Below, one piece after another: positions 53,483 through 63,841 of a stretch of DNA of 64,000 nt. Origin of the DNA: Acidiferrobacter sp. Lineage in GTDB: Bacteria > Pseudomonadota > Gammaproteobacteria > Acidiferrobacterales > Acidiferrobacteraceae. How positions within the stretch are numbered: position 1 is the stretch's first letter; every line of letters begins with the position of its first letter. Location: contig DAIDMD010000122.1 in assembly GCA_027449165.1 (NCBI GenBank), forward strand, positions 1 through 64,000, written 5' to 3'. A model generated the notes under the pieces. It was not told the origin of the DNA. It did not search any database and saw only the letters and a list, made by a program, of their open reading frames with translations. The translations under genes and the position numbers were made by a program.

Positions 53483-54748
53483 ATGGACCAGGCACCCCGA
53501 TTCGTAAGTCAGCTCACCCGCAACACCTTGGCGCTCATCCTGGCCGGGGGCCGGGGCTCGCGATTGAAGCATTTGACGTTGTGGCGCGCGAAACCGGCGG
53601 TGCCGTTCGGCGGCAAGTTTCGGGTGATCGATTTCCCTTTGTCGAACTGCGTGAACTCCGGCATCCGCCGCATCGGCGTCCTCACCCAGTACAAGGCCCA
53701 TTCGCTGATCCATCATATCCATAAGGGCTGGGGGAGTTTGAGCGGCGATTTCGGCGAGTTCGTCGAGCTCCTCCCGGCCCAGCAACGGATCGAATCCTCG
53801 TGGTACGCGGGGACCGCCGATGCCGTCTACCAGAACCTCGATATCGTCCGCAACCACAATCCGGATTTCATCCTGATTTTGGCCGGCGACCACGTCTACA
53901 AGATGGATTACGGGCCCATGATCGCCGACCACGTGCGCAAGGGCGCGGATCTCACCGTGGGCTGTGTGCACGTCCCGCTCGAGCGCGCGAGCGATTTCGG
54001 CGTCATGGCGACCGACGAGAGCGGGCGGATCGTTCGTTTCGACGAGAAGCCGGAGGTCCCCATGCCCACCGTGCCGGGGGTCGACACGGCGCTCGCCTCG
54101 ATGGGCATTTACGTCTTTAGCGCGGGCTTCCTCTACGAGCAGCTCGTCAAGGACGCCGACACCAAGGCCTCGCGGCACGATTTCGGGCACAACGTGATCC
54201 CCGGGGCCATAGGCCGCTACCGGGTCATGGCCTACGCCTTCTCGGGCAACGGCAGCGGACAGTCGGCCTATTGGCGGGACGTCGGGACGCTGGACGCCTA
54301 CTGGGAGGCCAACATGGAACTGGTCGGCGTGACCCCGGAACTCAATCTGTACGACACCTCCTGGCCGATCTGGACCCACCAGGAGCAGCATCCGCCGGCC
54401 AAGTTCATTTTCGATCAGGATGACGGGCGCCGGGGGATGGCCGTGGATTCCATGGTATCCGGCGGCTGCGTGATTTCCGGGGCCCATATCCGCCACTCGC
54501 TGCTCTTTTCGGCCGTGCATGCGCACTCCTATGCCGAGGTGATCGACTCGGTGGTCATGGGCGATGTCGACATCGGCCGGCACAGCCGTATCCGGCGCGC
54601 GGTCATCGACAAGGGGTGCCGCATACCCGAGGGCAGCATCATAGGATGGGATCGCGAGGAGGACGCGCGCCGCTATCATGTCACCCCGGAGGGCGTGACC
54701 GTGGTGACGCCCGAGATGCTGGGCCAGGATCTGCACCATGTCCGATAA
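53483..54748 (+). CDS. glgC: Glucose-1-phosphate adenylyltransferase
   Basis: NTLALILAGGRGSRLKHLTLWRAKPAVPFGGKFRVIDFPLSNCVNSGIRRIGVLTQYKAHSLI. Confidence 0.97.
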   Translation: MDQAPRFVSQLTRNTLALILAGGRGSRLKHLTLWRAKPAVPFGGKFRVIDFPLSNCVNSGIRRIGVLTQYKAHSLIHHIHKGWGSLSGDFGEFVELLPAQQRIESSWYAGTADAVYQNLDIVRNHNPDFILILAGDHVYKMDYGPMIADHVRKGADLTVGCVHVPLERASDFGVMATDESGRIVRFDEKPEVPMPTVPGVDTALASMGIYVFSAGFLYEQLVKDADTKASRHDFGHNVIPGAIGRYRVMAYAFSGNGSGQSAYWRDVGTLDAYWEANMELVGVTPELNLYDTSWPIWTHQEQHPPAKFIFDQDDGRRGMAVDSMVSGGCVISGAHIRHSLLFSAVHAHSYAEVIDSVVMGDVDIGRHSRIRRAVIDKGCRIPEGSIIGWDREEDARRYHVTPEGVTVVTPEMLGQDLHHVR

Positions 54749-56438
54749 AGGACGCCTCAACCTCGTCTTGTGTTGGCACATGCATCAGCCGCAGTATCGG
54801 CGCCTGTCCGATGGCCAGTATCAGCAGCCCTGGGTCTACCTGCACGCCATCAAGGACTACATCGACATGGCCGCGCATATCGAGGCGGTCCCCGGTGCGC
54901 GGGCGGTAGTCAATTTCTCGCCCATCCTGCTCGATCAGATCGCCGATTACGCCGGACAAGTCGAGGCCTATCTGCGCGACAGGACGCCGTTGCGCGATCC
55001 GCTGCTCGCGGCCCTGGCCGGCCATTGGCCGCCGGCCGGACCGCAGCGGGCGGCGCTCATCGCGGCCTGCCTCAAGGCCAATAAGTCGCGCATGATCGAC
55101 CGGTTCCCGGTCTTCAGGCGCTTGGCCGAGCTCGCCGCGCCGGTGATCGCAGACCCGGAGCTTTCCGGCTACCTCGGCGACCACTATCTGCGGGACCTCG
55201 TGATCTGGCATCACCTGGGCTGGCTCGGCGAGACCGTGCGCCGCACCGACGCGCGCGTGGAAGGGTTGATGCGCCGTGGCCGGGATTTCGACGAGGAGTC
55301 GGTCGGGCTCATGCTTTCGGTGGTGGCCGAGATCCTGACGGGCCTCATGCCCCGTTACCGCCGGCTTGCGGCAAGCGGCCAGGTGGAGTTGTCCTTTACG
55401 CCGTATTCCCACCCCATCGTGCCGCTGCTGCTCGATTTCGCGGCGGCGCGCGAGGCGCAGCCGGACATCCGGCTGCCGGCGGCCCCGGGCTATCCGGGCG
55501 GGGAGGAGCGGGCCCGCTGGCAGATCCGCGCGGGCCAGGAGGGGTTCGCCCGGCACTTCGGGTTCCGGCCGGCGGGCTGCTGGCCTGCGGAAGGGGGCGT
55601 CAGCGCCCGGATGCTCGGGCTGCTCGATGAGGCAGGCGTGAAGTGGGCGGCGTCGGGCGAGCGCGTGTTGCGCCACAGCATGCAGGCAAGCGGCCGGGAT
55701 TGCGGCCATGCCACGCGTCACCGGGCCTACGCCGAGCCGGGGCGGGCCTTGCGCTGCTTCTTCCGGGACGACGGTCTCTCGGACCTGATCGGGTTCTCAT
55801 ACGCCGATTGGCATGCCGACGACGCGGTCGGCAATCTCATCTCCCACCTCGAGACGATCGCCCATGCCGCCGATCCCGATACCGATCCGCTGGTCTCCAT
55901 CATCATGGACGGAGAGAACGCCTGGGAGTATTACCCCGAGAACGCCTATTATTTTCTGCGAACGCTCTACGAGCGGCTCGCCGCCCACCCCATGATCCGC
56001 CTCACGACCTTCTCCGATTATCTGGCCGCGGGCCACGCCCCGGTGGCCCTCCCGCCGCTCGTCGCCGGCAGTTGGGTGAACGGGACCTTTGCGACCTGGA
56101 TCGGCTGTACCGACAAGAACCGCGCCTGGGAGATGCTCGTGCAGGCGAAGACCGACTATGATCGGGTCATGGCCCTGGGCCAGTTGTCGCCCGAGGATGT
56201 CGCGCGCGCCGCCGAGGCCCTGGCGGTGTGCGAGGGCTCCGATTGGAGCTGGTGGCTCGGCGATTACAACCCCCGTGAATCGGTCGAGGAATTCGAGCGT
56301 CTGTATCGCCGGCATCTCGCCGATCTCTATCACATCCTGGGCGAGCCGCCGCCCCCCCTGATCGGAGAGCCGTTCGCGCAGCACGGCACCGATCACGCCG
56401 GGCATACAGGGGCCATGCGGACGTCCGGGGCGGTATGA
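54738..56438 (+). CDS. Glycoside hydrolase family 57 protein
   Basis: LNLVLCWHMHQPQYRR...WPAEGGVSARMLGLLDEAGVKWAASGE...IIMDGENAWEYYPENAYYFLRTLY; GH57 motifs. Confidence 0.92.
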   Translation: MSDKGRLNLVLCWHMHQPQYRRLSDGQYQQPWVYLHAIKDYIDMAAHIEAVPGARAVVNFSPILLDQIADYAGQVEAYLRDRTPLRDPLLAALAGHWPPAGPQRAALIAACLKANKSRMIDRFPVFRRLAELAAPVIADPELSGYLGDHYLRDLVIWHHLGWLGETVRRTDARVEGLMRRGRDFDEESVGLMLSVVAEILTGLMPRYRRLAASGQVELSFTPYSHPIVPLLLDFAAAREAQPDIRLPAAPGYPGGEERARWQIRAGQEGFARHFGFRPAGCWPAEGGVSARMLGLLDEAGVKWAASGERVLRHSMQASGRDCGHATRHRAYAEPGRALRCFFRDDGLSDLIGFSYADWHADDAVGNLISHLETIAHAADPDTDPLVSIIMDGENAWEYYPENAYYFLRTLYERLAAHPMIRLTTFSDYLAAGHAPVALPPLVAGSWVNGTFATWIGCTDKNRAWEMLVQAKTDYDRVMALGQLSPEDVARAAEALAVCEGSDWSWWLGDYNPRESVEEFERLYRRHLADLYHILGEPPPPLIGEPFAQHGTDHAGHTGAMRTSGAV

Positions 56439-57925
56439 CAGGCCCGGGGCCGCGCTCTACGCCGGTCCTGGATCGCCGCCGCCTGGGCGTCCTGCTGCAT
56501 CCGAGTTCGCTGCCTGGAGACGGACCCAGGGGGACGCTCGGTCCGGACGCACGGCGCTTCGTGGGGGTCTTGGCCGCCGCCGGGGCGAGTGTCTGGCAGG
56601 TGCTGCCTTTGGGGCCGTGCGGCGGCGGCTCGCCCTACAATAGCCTATCCGCCCACGCCGGTGACCCCGCGCTCATAAGCCTCGGGGATCTCGCCGACCA
56701 GGGCTGGATCGAGGTCTCCGAGGCGCGGGCCGGCGCGGCCGACGGGCCGGCCCGCGCCGCAGCGTTCGGTTCCGCGTATCGGCGTTTCCGGGACAAGGGC
56801 GGGGCCGCGGAGCAGGCCGAGTTCGGCGATTTCCGGCAGCGCCATCGCGCCTGGCTGCCCGATTACTGCGCCTACGAATGCATCAAGGCGGACCAGGGCG
56901 GGGCGCCCTGGTGGCAGTGGCCCCCAACCCTCAAGGATCGCGATCCGGCGGCGCTCGCGGCGCTGGCCGGAACGGAGCCCTGCGAGGCCGCGGCCTTCGC
57001 CCAGTTCCTCTTCTTCCGCCAATGGCACGCGCTCAAGGACTACGCAGCGGCGCACGGCATCCATTTCTTCGGGGACATGCCGATCTTCGTCGCTGAAGAC
57101 AGCGCCGATGTCTGGGCGCATCGCGATCTCTTCGTCCTGGACAAGACCGGGCGGCCCGAGATCGTGACCGGCGTGCCGCCCGATTACTTCTCGGAGCATG
57201 GCCAGCGCTGGGGGAACCCGCATTATCGGTGGGCGCGCATGGCCGCCGACGGTTTCGCCTGGTGGCGGGAGCGGGTCCGCACGCAGCGCGAACTCTTCGA
57301 TTGGCTGCGGATCGACCACTTCCGGGGCTTCGTGGCGTCCTGGGCGATACCGGCGACCGCGCCGACCGCCGCCGGCGGCGAATGGATGCCGGTGCCCGGT
57401 GACGCCCTGCTCTCGGCCTTGCAAAACGCCTTCGGGGAGCTCCCCTTGGTCGCCGAGGACCTGGGCCTCATCACCGACGATGTCTATAGCCTGCGCGACC
57501 GCTACGCTCTGCCGGGCATGCGGGTCTTGCAGTTCGGTTTCGACGGCGACCCCGGTAATCCGCATCTGCCCCACAACTATGTGCCCAATTGCGTGGCCTA
57601 TACCGGGACCCACGACAACGACACCTCGGCCGGCTGGTATGCGCATCTGACGGAGCCGCAGCGGGCGGTCGTCCGCGACTATCTTCCCGATGCCGGCGCC
57701 GAGCCGCCGTGGGCGGCCATGCGGGCCGTGATCGCCTCGGTCGCGCGCCTTGCCGTCGTCCCCTGGCAGGACGTGCTGGGCCTTGGGAGCGCCGCGCGCA
57801 TGAATACCCCCGGGGTCAGTACCGGCAATTGGGGATTTCGGTTCCGGTGGGAGGACGTCGGCGATCCGGCGCTCCATCACCTGGCGCGGCTCGCCTTTCT
57901 CTATGGGCGGGGCAGCGGGAGATAG
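56435..57925 (+). CDS. malQ: 4-alpha-glucanotransferase
   Basis: RRLGVLLHPSSLPGDGPRGTLGPDARRFV...WQVLPLGPCGGGSPYNSLSAHAG...RIDHFRGFVASWAIP. Confidence 0.95.
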   Translation: MTGPGPRSTPVLDRRRLGVLLHPSSLPGDGPRGTLGPDARRFVGVLAAAGASVWQVLPLGPCGGGSPYNSLSAHAGDPALISLGDLADQGWIEVSEARAGAADGPARAAAFGSAYRRFRDKGGAAEQAEFGDFRQRHRAWLPDYCAYECIKADQGGAPWWQWPPTLKDRDPAALAALAGTEPCEAAAFAQFLFFRQWHALKDYAAAHGIHFFGDMPIFVAEDSADVWAHRDLFVLDKTGRPEIVTGVPPDYFSEHGQRWGNPHYRWARMAADGFAWWRERVRTQRELFDWLRIDHFRGFVASWAIPATAPTAAGGEWMPVPGDALLSALQNAFGELPLVAEDLGLITDDVYSLRDRYALPGMRVLQFGFDGDPGNPHLPHNYVPNCVAYTGTHDNDTSAGWYAHLTEPQRAVVRDYLPDAGAEPPWAAMRAVIASVARLAVVPWQDVLGLGSAARMNTPGVSTGNWGFRFRWEDVGDPALHHLARLAFLYGRGSGR

Positions 57926-58411
57926 CACCGCTTCATCCGCTGACCAGGGCGGGGCTGGCGCCCAACCCAAGCCAAACGGAAAATCGCCATGGCGCTCGGC
58001 CTCGGGAAATACACCGTTTTGCGCGTAGATGGTGGACAACCGGCCTTGGGCTGGTATCCTCCTTTGTACAAAGAGCCGGTGGCGAAGGGCGTGGCGGACA
58101 GGAACGGATCGGGCGCTTTCGCGGCAGTTCTGTCGTCTGCCAGGCTCATCGCGTGTCGGACGCCTGCCTCGGCGAAGGTCTCCGATACGGCAGGGGCGGC
58201 TGCGTGGACGGCGGGCACTGCATCAAGAACCAACCCCTTATAAAGCCCGCGCCGCCGCGCTCGTACGGCGAGACGGGCGCGGGTCTGAGGGCCATCGGAG
58301 GCGAAACCCCGGCTGATGGGGCGGTGTAACCCGAGAGCGAGCGCCCAACGGCGGCGTGCCCCGCCATCGGGCATGACCCGGCGCCCGAACACTGACGATT
58401 TGGGGTGTGCC

Positions 58412-60127
58412 ATGGCCGCAACGAATTTCAAGACCGAAAACAATACATTCAGAAAGCTCATCGGCAACGGTCTGACCTACAGGATCCCCCGTTTCCAGCG
58501 GGACTACAGCTGGACCAGCGACGAGTGGGAGGATCTATGGATGGACATGTCGGCCACGTTGAAGGCCGACGGCGAATCCGCCCATTACATGGGATACCTA
58601 GTGTTGCAGTCGGCCGACGACAAAACCTTTGATGTGATCGACGGCCAGCAGCGCCTGACTACGATTAGTATTATCGTGCTTGCCATTCTGAAGAACCTTC
58701 AACGTCTCATCGATTCGGGAAACGAACCCGAGGCGAACAGGCGCCGCAAGGAGCAGATCCAGCAGACCTATGTCGGCTACCTGGATCCGGTGACTCTGGT
58801 CGCACGTCCCAAATTGAGCCTCAATCGCAACAACAATGGCTACTATCAGACCTACTTGGTTCCCCTGGGCCATCTTCCGCAGCGGGGGTTTCGCGCGTCC
58901 GAGCACCTTCTCCGCAAGGCCTTCGAGTGGTTTGATAAGAAGGTTGCCGCATACCTCAAGGAAAGCACCGGCGATGAAGGTATGCGCCTTGCGAAATTGG
59001 TCGAGGACATCAGTGATCGCCTGTTTTTTACAGTGATCACCGTCACAGACGAATTGAACGCGTATAAAGTCTTCGAGACGCTGAATGCGCGCGGTGTGCG
59101 GCTCTCCGCAACCGATCTCTTGAAGAACTACTTGTTCTCGGTACTCGATCGCGGCGGTGAGACGGACCACGAGCTGCGCAGCCTTGAGGATCGGTGGGAA
59201 GCGATCGTCGGGCGGCTGCAATCGGAAAACTTTCCGGACTTCCTTCGTATTCACTGGAACAGCCGCCGGTCGTTCGCGCGGCAAGCCGATCTGTTTAAGA
59301 CAATCCGCGCACAAGTCAGGGCACCGGAAGCGGTGTTTCGGCTGTTACGCGAGATGGAGGAAGATCTCGACACCTACCTCGCCCTGTCCGTGCCGGAGCC
59401 ATCCGACTGGACCCGGGAAGACAAGAATCTGGCAAGCGCCTTGAAGAGTTTCCGTGTGCGCCAGCCCTTCCCCCTGCTATTGGCGGCGAAGCGAATTTTC
59501 GATGCGCCGGATTTCACGGGCCTATTGCGGGCCACGGTAGTCATTTCCATGCGGTTCAATGTCATAGGATCCTATAGCGCTGCTGAGCAAGAGCGCAAAT
59601 ACAATGAAGTCGCCGAGCGTGTCGCAAGGAGGGAACTGACGAAGCTCGGACCGGTCCTATCGGCGATGCGAAGTATTTACCCGGACGATACCACGTTTCA
59701 AGCCGCCTTCGCGGAAAAGACAATCCGGACTACAGATGCACGCAACAACCGCGTGGTTCGCTTCATCCTGTGTGCCCTGGAAAAACACCTTTCCGGGCAG
59801 GATTACAGCTTCACAAGCGATGCGTTCAATGTCGAACACGTGTTGCCCCAAAACGCGCCCGATGGCTGGGGAGGTTTTAGCAACGACGACGCGGAAGCGC
59901 TGGTCTATCGGCTGGGGAATATGACGCTACTGCAGACCGGCTCCAATAGGGAGCTGGCTGCAGCGGGATATGCCGATAAGCGCGCCGATTATCGGAAAAG
60001 CGGCTTCGCCATCACAAGAAAGCTCGCGGATGACAACGCGGAATGGACGCCGGAGAGGATTGCCGCCCACCAAAATTGGATGGCCCGTCAGGCCACGGCA
60101 ATCTGGCGTATCGCCCAGTTGAGCTAA
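58412..60127 (+). CDS. DUF262 / DUF1524 (HNH) protein, GmrSD/type IV restriction-like
   Basis: LTYRIPRFQRDYSWTSDEWEDLW...DVIDGQQRLTTISIIVLAIL... and C-terminal NVEHVLPQN...YRLGNMTLLQTGSNRELAAAGYADKRADYRKS. Confidence 0.88.
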   Translation: MAATNFKTENNTFRKLIGNGLTYRIPRFQRDYSWTSDEWEDLWMDMSATLKADGESAHYMGYLVLQSADDKTFDVIDGQQRLTTISIIVLAILKNLQRLIDSGNEPEANRRRKEQIQQTYVGYLDPVTLVARPKLSLNRNNNGYYQTYLVPLGHLPQRGFRASEHLLRKAFEWFDKKVAAYLKESTGDEGMRLAKLVEDISDRLFFTVITVTDELNAYKVFETLNARGVRLSATDLLKNYLFSVLDRGGETDHELRSLEDRWEAIVGRLQSENFPDFLRIHWNSRRSFARQADLFKTIRAQVRAPEAVFRLLREMEEDLDTYLALSVPEPSDWTREDKNLASALKSFRVRQPFPLLLAAKRIFDAPDFTGLLRATVVISMRFNVIGSYSAAEQERKYNEVAERVARRELTKLGPVLSAMRSIYPDDTTFQAAFAEKTIRTTDARNNRVVRFILCALEKHLSGQDYSFTSDAFNVEHVLPQNAPDGWGGFSNDDAEALVYRLGNMTLLQTGSNRELAAAGYADKRADYRKSGFAITRKLADDNAEWTPERIAAHQNWMARQATAIWRIAQLS

Positions 60128-60420
60128 AAGGCGGCGGAGAATCGCCGCGGGTCGAAAATCGGATCTGCAAGGAAACTGCGGCCCGGAACGGGTGGATGGG
60201 TCTGGCGTGCCAGAAACAGCGCCCGTGTGGCCGTTTTCCTGAAACATACGAATACGTTGCCGCCTCCCCTTGAAAATGCGTGGCAGCAGGTCAAGATCTG
60301 AGGCGTTGTGGCCTGCATATGCCAGCCTACGTCAGGATGGGGCGATCGCACGCGGTGTCGCCCGCGCAAGCCGCCCTCGGAATCCACGAGGCGTAGCCTT
60401 GGCGCGCACCCCCATCGCGC

Positions 60421-60837
60421 TTGCGCGCAACACCTGCAGTCGACGTGCCCGAACGGGAAGAGACAAGGAGTCCCTGGCTCATCCGGCATTTGGTTCTCAC
60501 CACCGCAAACCTGGACTCCTGCGTGGAGTTTTATACGCGGGTGCTGGGGATGAAATTGGAGACCTTTGCGGGGGCTTGCCGCCGGTCGAGCGCAAAGCCT
60601 CGAAATATCAAGGGAAGAGGGTTCGGAACCCAAGGCCCATTTGCCGATGCCAAGCGCCTTGGATTTGTGTTGCATTACGGGCGTGCCGCTAGAGCGAGTG
60701 ATTCGGATACTCGAATCCGCAGGGTAACCAATTGAAGAAGGCCCCGTGCTGGATACCGGGGCCAGGTCGAAGATTCGGTCGGTGTATGTGCGAGACCCGA
60801 TCGCAACCTGATCGAGATACCGAAGGTTGTAAAGTGA
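60421..60837 (+). pseudogene. VOC/glyoxalase-family pseudogene
   Basis: IRHLVLTTANLDSCVEFYTRVLGMKLETFAG continues across frames as GRGFGTQGPFADAKRLGFVLHY / ITGVPLERVIRILESAG*PIEEGPVLDTGARSKIRSVYVRDP / DRNLIEIPKVVK*; multiple frameshifts plus one in-frame stop. Confidence 0.8.
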
Positions 60838-60857
60838 GCCCGATCCGCGCCGGTGTT

Positions 60858-60882
60858 GGCACACCCCTATGCGGGGTGTGCC
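60858..60882. repeat. Perfect 10-bp hairpin downstream of glgP
   Basis: GGCACACCCC-TATGC-GGGGTGTGCC, about 33 bp beyond the glgP stop; no T-tract on either side. Confidence 0.6.
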
Positions 60883-60914
60883 GGTGGGGTCAGAGGCCCG
60901 AGGGCCCCTGGCGT

Positions 60915-63470
60915 CTATAGCCATACCATGCAGCCTGTCTCGAAGCGATGGGCGAGCAGGGTGTGGTAGGGATAGGCGCGGATGCGCAGTATCTGGGACC
61001 CCGCGGTCTGGGGTTTGTGGTCGAGACGAAAGACGAGGCGCCCCTCGTCGTCGGCGCCGTCGGCGACGAACCGCGCCTCTTCGCGCCGGATCGTTTCGCC
61101 GATGTCGTCCAGGGTCTCGAACAGGCACTCCACGATCAGATCGTCCGGCCCTAAGCCGTTGCCGTGCACGAGAACGGTGAGACGCAGGGGCTCGCCCACA
61201 TGCAGCGCCTCGGGGATGTCCCGGCCGCGTTCGAGCCAGACCCCGGGCCAGGCAGCCATCACCTGCCGTTTCCACGAGGCCAGCGTCCGGCCGCCCGCCG
61301 CGTCGCCGGCGGACAGGAGACGGGCGTGGCGCGCAGCCTTGTGATAGTAGTCGCGCGCGTACTCGAGCACCATGCGCTCGGCGTTGAAGACCGGCATCGC
61401 CCGGCGCATCGCCGCCTTGGACATCGCGATCCACGGCCGGGAGTAGCCGTGTTCGGCGGCCTCGAAGTAGAGGGGCACGACCTGCTGTTCGAGGACGTCC
61501 AGAAGCTCCGTACCCTCCTCGCGGGCGCGCTGATCATGGTCGATGAGGCCCTTGTGCGGGCAGATCCCCCAGCCGTTGTCGCCGGCATAGCCTTCGCCCC
61601 ACCAGCCGTCGAGGATGCTGAGATTGATCACGCCGTTGATGGCGGCCTTTTGTCCGGATGTCCCGCTCGCCTCCAGTGGATACTCCGGGGTGTTCAGCCA
61701 GATGTCGACACCGGTCACGAGCCGGCGGGCGAGCGCAAGGTCATAGCCCTCGATCAGGATGATCTTGCCGGCGAATTCGCGGCGCCGCGAGAATTCGTGG
61801 ATCAACCGGATGAGGTTCTGTCCGGGGTGGTCGTGGGGGTGGGCCTTGCCGGCGAAAAGCAGCAGGACCGGACGTTCCGGGTCGTTGAGCAGGCGCTCGA
61901 GCCGTGCAGGGTCCTCGAACAGGAGGTCGGCGCGCTTATAGGTCGCAAAGCGCCGCGCAAAGCCGATCACAAGCGGCCCCTTGGCGTCGGGCTCCAGCTG
62001 GCGCGTGAGCTGGCGGATGAGGCTTTCACCGACCCCGTTGCGGCGATATTGGCGAGTGACGCGCGACTTGACGGCCTCCAGCATCGTGCCCTTCAAGGAT
62101 TGATGCACGCTCCAGTAGCTGTGATCGGGTATGGCGTCGATACGTTCCCAATAGCCGGGCTCCGTCAGCTTGTTGCGCCACTCGCTGCCGAAGCGTACAT
62201 CGAAGAGGCTGCTCCATTCGTGGGCGAGGAAGGTCGCGACGTGCACCCCGTTGGTCACATGACCGACCGGGTTCTCGGCCCACGGGATCTGTGGCCAGAC
62301 GTAGGCCTCCATGCGCGAGGCGACGCCCCCGTGGATGCGGCTCACGCCGTTGTGCCGGCGCGATCCGCGCAGGGCCAGCGCGGTCATGTTGAACCCACCC
62401 TGGCTGATGGGGCTCGACCCGAGGGATTTCAGTTCGGCCAGACCGACTCCGAGTTCGGCCACATAGGGATCGAGGTAGCGGCCGAAGAGCTCCTCGTCGA
62501 AGATGTCGTGCCCCGCGGGCACCGGCGTGTGCGTGGTGAACACCGTGCCGGCGGCCACGATCTCCAGGGCCGTATCGAAATCCCGCCCCAGCGCGGTGTG
62601 CTCGCGGCAGCGCTCGAGGATCTGGAAGGCGGGATGGCCTTCGTTGATGTGCCAGACGGCCGGGTCGAGGCCGAGCGCGCGCAGGGCCCGGACTCCGCCT
62701 ATCCCCAGGACGATCTCCTGTTGAAGCCGGGTCTCCCGATCGCCCCCGTAGAGCTGGCAGGTGATGCCGCGGTCGGCGTCGGCGTTGTCGGGGATATCGC
62801 TATCGAGCAGGTAAAGACAGATGCGGCCGGCGGCGACGCGCCAGACCTTGAGCGCCACGGCGCGCCCCGGAAAAGGGACCGACACCCGCAGCTCGCAGCC
62901 CCCGGGGTCGCAGACCGGGCTTACGGGCAGGTCCGCGAGCAAGGCCGGCGCGGTCCCGACGATCTGGTTGCCCTGGGCGTCTATGGTCTGCGTGAAGTAT
63001 CCCTGGCGGTAGAGGAGCCCCACGGCCACGAACGGAAGGCCGAGATCGCTCGCCGCCTTGCAGTGGTCGCCCGCAAGGATACCCAGGCCGCCGGAGTAGA
63101 TCTGCAGGCTCTCGTGGAACCCGAACTCGGCGCAAAAGTAGGCAACGAGGTCGGTCTTGGGGTCCAGATCCGTGAGTTTGGCGGACAGGCGCACCGCATG
63201 GTAGGTGTCATATAGCGACAGGGCGCGCTGGTACTCCTCGAGGAACAAGGGATCTTGCGCCGCCTCGTCGAGCCGCGCCTGCGCGACGCGCCGCAGCATG
63301 AGTTTAGGATTGCGCCCGCAGCGCTCCCAGAGTGCCGGATCGAGCCGCACGAACAGCGCGCGGATCGGCCGGTTCCAGCTGTAGAGGAGGTCGGCTGCGA
63401 GTTCTGTAAGGCGTTCCAGTCGTTGCGGAATGAGCGGCTGGACTTCCAGGGGGTAGCGGGTACCGGGCAC
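60915..63470 (-). CDS. glgP: Alpha-glucan (glycogen) phosphorylase, DUF3417-containing type
   Basis: LAADLLYSWNRPIRALFVRLDPALWERCGRNPKLML...FCAEFGFHESLQIYSGGLGILAGDHCKAASDLGLPFVAVGLLYRQGYF. Confidence 0.96.
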   Translation of the reverse strand: MPGTRYPLEVQPLIPQRLERLTELAADLLYSWNRPIRALFVRLDPALWERCGRNPKLMLRRVAQARLDEAAQDPLFLEEYQRALSLYDTYHAVRLSAKLTDLDPKTDLVAYFCAEFGFHESLQIYSGGLGILAGDHCKAASDLGLPFVAVGLLYRQGYFTQTIDAQGNQIVGTAPALLADLPVSPVCDPGGCELRVSVPFPGRAVALKVWRVAAGRICLYLLDSDIPDNADADRGITCQLYGGDRETRLQQEIVLGIGGVRALRALGLDPAVWHINEGHPAFQILERCREHTALGRDFDTALEIVAAGTVFTTHTPVPAGHDIFDEELFGRYLDPYVAELGVGLAELKSLGSSPISQGGFNMTALALRGSRRHNGVSRIHGGVASRMEAYVWPQIPWAENPVGHVTNGVHVATFLAHEWSSLFDVRFGSEWRNKLTEPGYWERIDAIPDHSYWSVHQSLKGTMLEAVKSRVTRQYRRNGVGESLIRQLTRQLEPDAKGPLVIGFARRFATYKRADLLFEDPARLERLLNDPERPVLLLFAGKAHPHDHPGQNLIRLIHEFSRRREFAGKIILIEGYDLALARRLVTGVDIWLNTPEYPLEASGTSGQKAAINGVINLSILDGWWGEGYAGDNGWGICPHKGLIDHDQRAREEGTELLDVLEQQVVPLYFEAAEHGYSRPWIAMSKAAMRRAMPVFNAERMVLEYARDYYHKAARHARLLSAGDAAGGRTLASWKRQVMAAWPGVWLERGRDIPEALHVGEPLRLTVLVHGNGLGPDDLIVECLFETLDDIGETIRREEARFVADGADDEGRLVFRLDHKPQTAGSQILRIRAYPYHTLLAHRFETGCMVWL

Positions 63471-63841
63471 GTGATGACCTTTTGCGATGGCAAGTTAGGG
63501 GATGGGCGCTCTTCGGTCAGCGTGCAGTTATTATGCCACAGGCGGAGCGCGCCTCGTTATCCTTAGCCTATAGACCGCCCGAGGCGCTGCTGGTTCTTCG
63601 GGCGGCCGGGTCTCTCGGGGGCGGCTGGCCTCGTGCGGCGCCGCCGCCGATCCTGACCCGCTTGGGTGCAGGCGCACCATATCATGGCCGTGGAAAGGAT
63701 AGGCCGCGCGCGGGGCCTCGGGGCCGGACCGCCCACGTTTCGGCACTTGTCAGGATCGGACATGGTCCGTAACATGGGTCGACGAGCCGGGCCCGGACCG
63801 CGCGTCCCGGGCGTGTGGTCCTTGGCAAGGGAGGGTGGTGC

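Noticed and set aside
57926-58411. Possible degraded transposase or other gene upstream of the DUF262 gene
   Set aside because: Several short ORFs on both strands, none with a motif I could recognise; treated as unexplained spacer only.
60128-60420. Possible gene fragment between the DUF262 gene and the VOC pseudogene
   Set aside because: Short ORFs such as MACICQPTSGWGDRTRC... have no recognisable family; not supported.
61164-63215. 683-aa plus-strand ORF opposite glgP
   Set aside because: Mirror ORF caused by high GC3; glgP on the minus strand is unambiguous.
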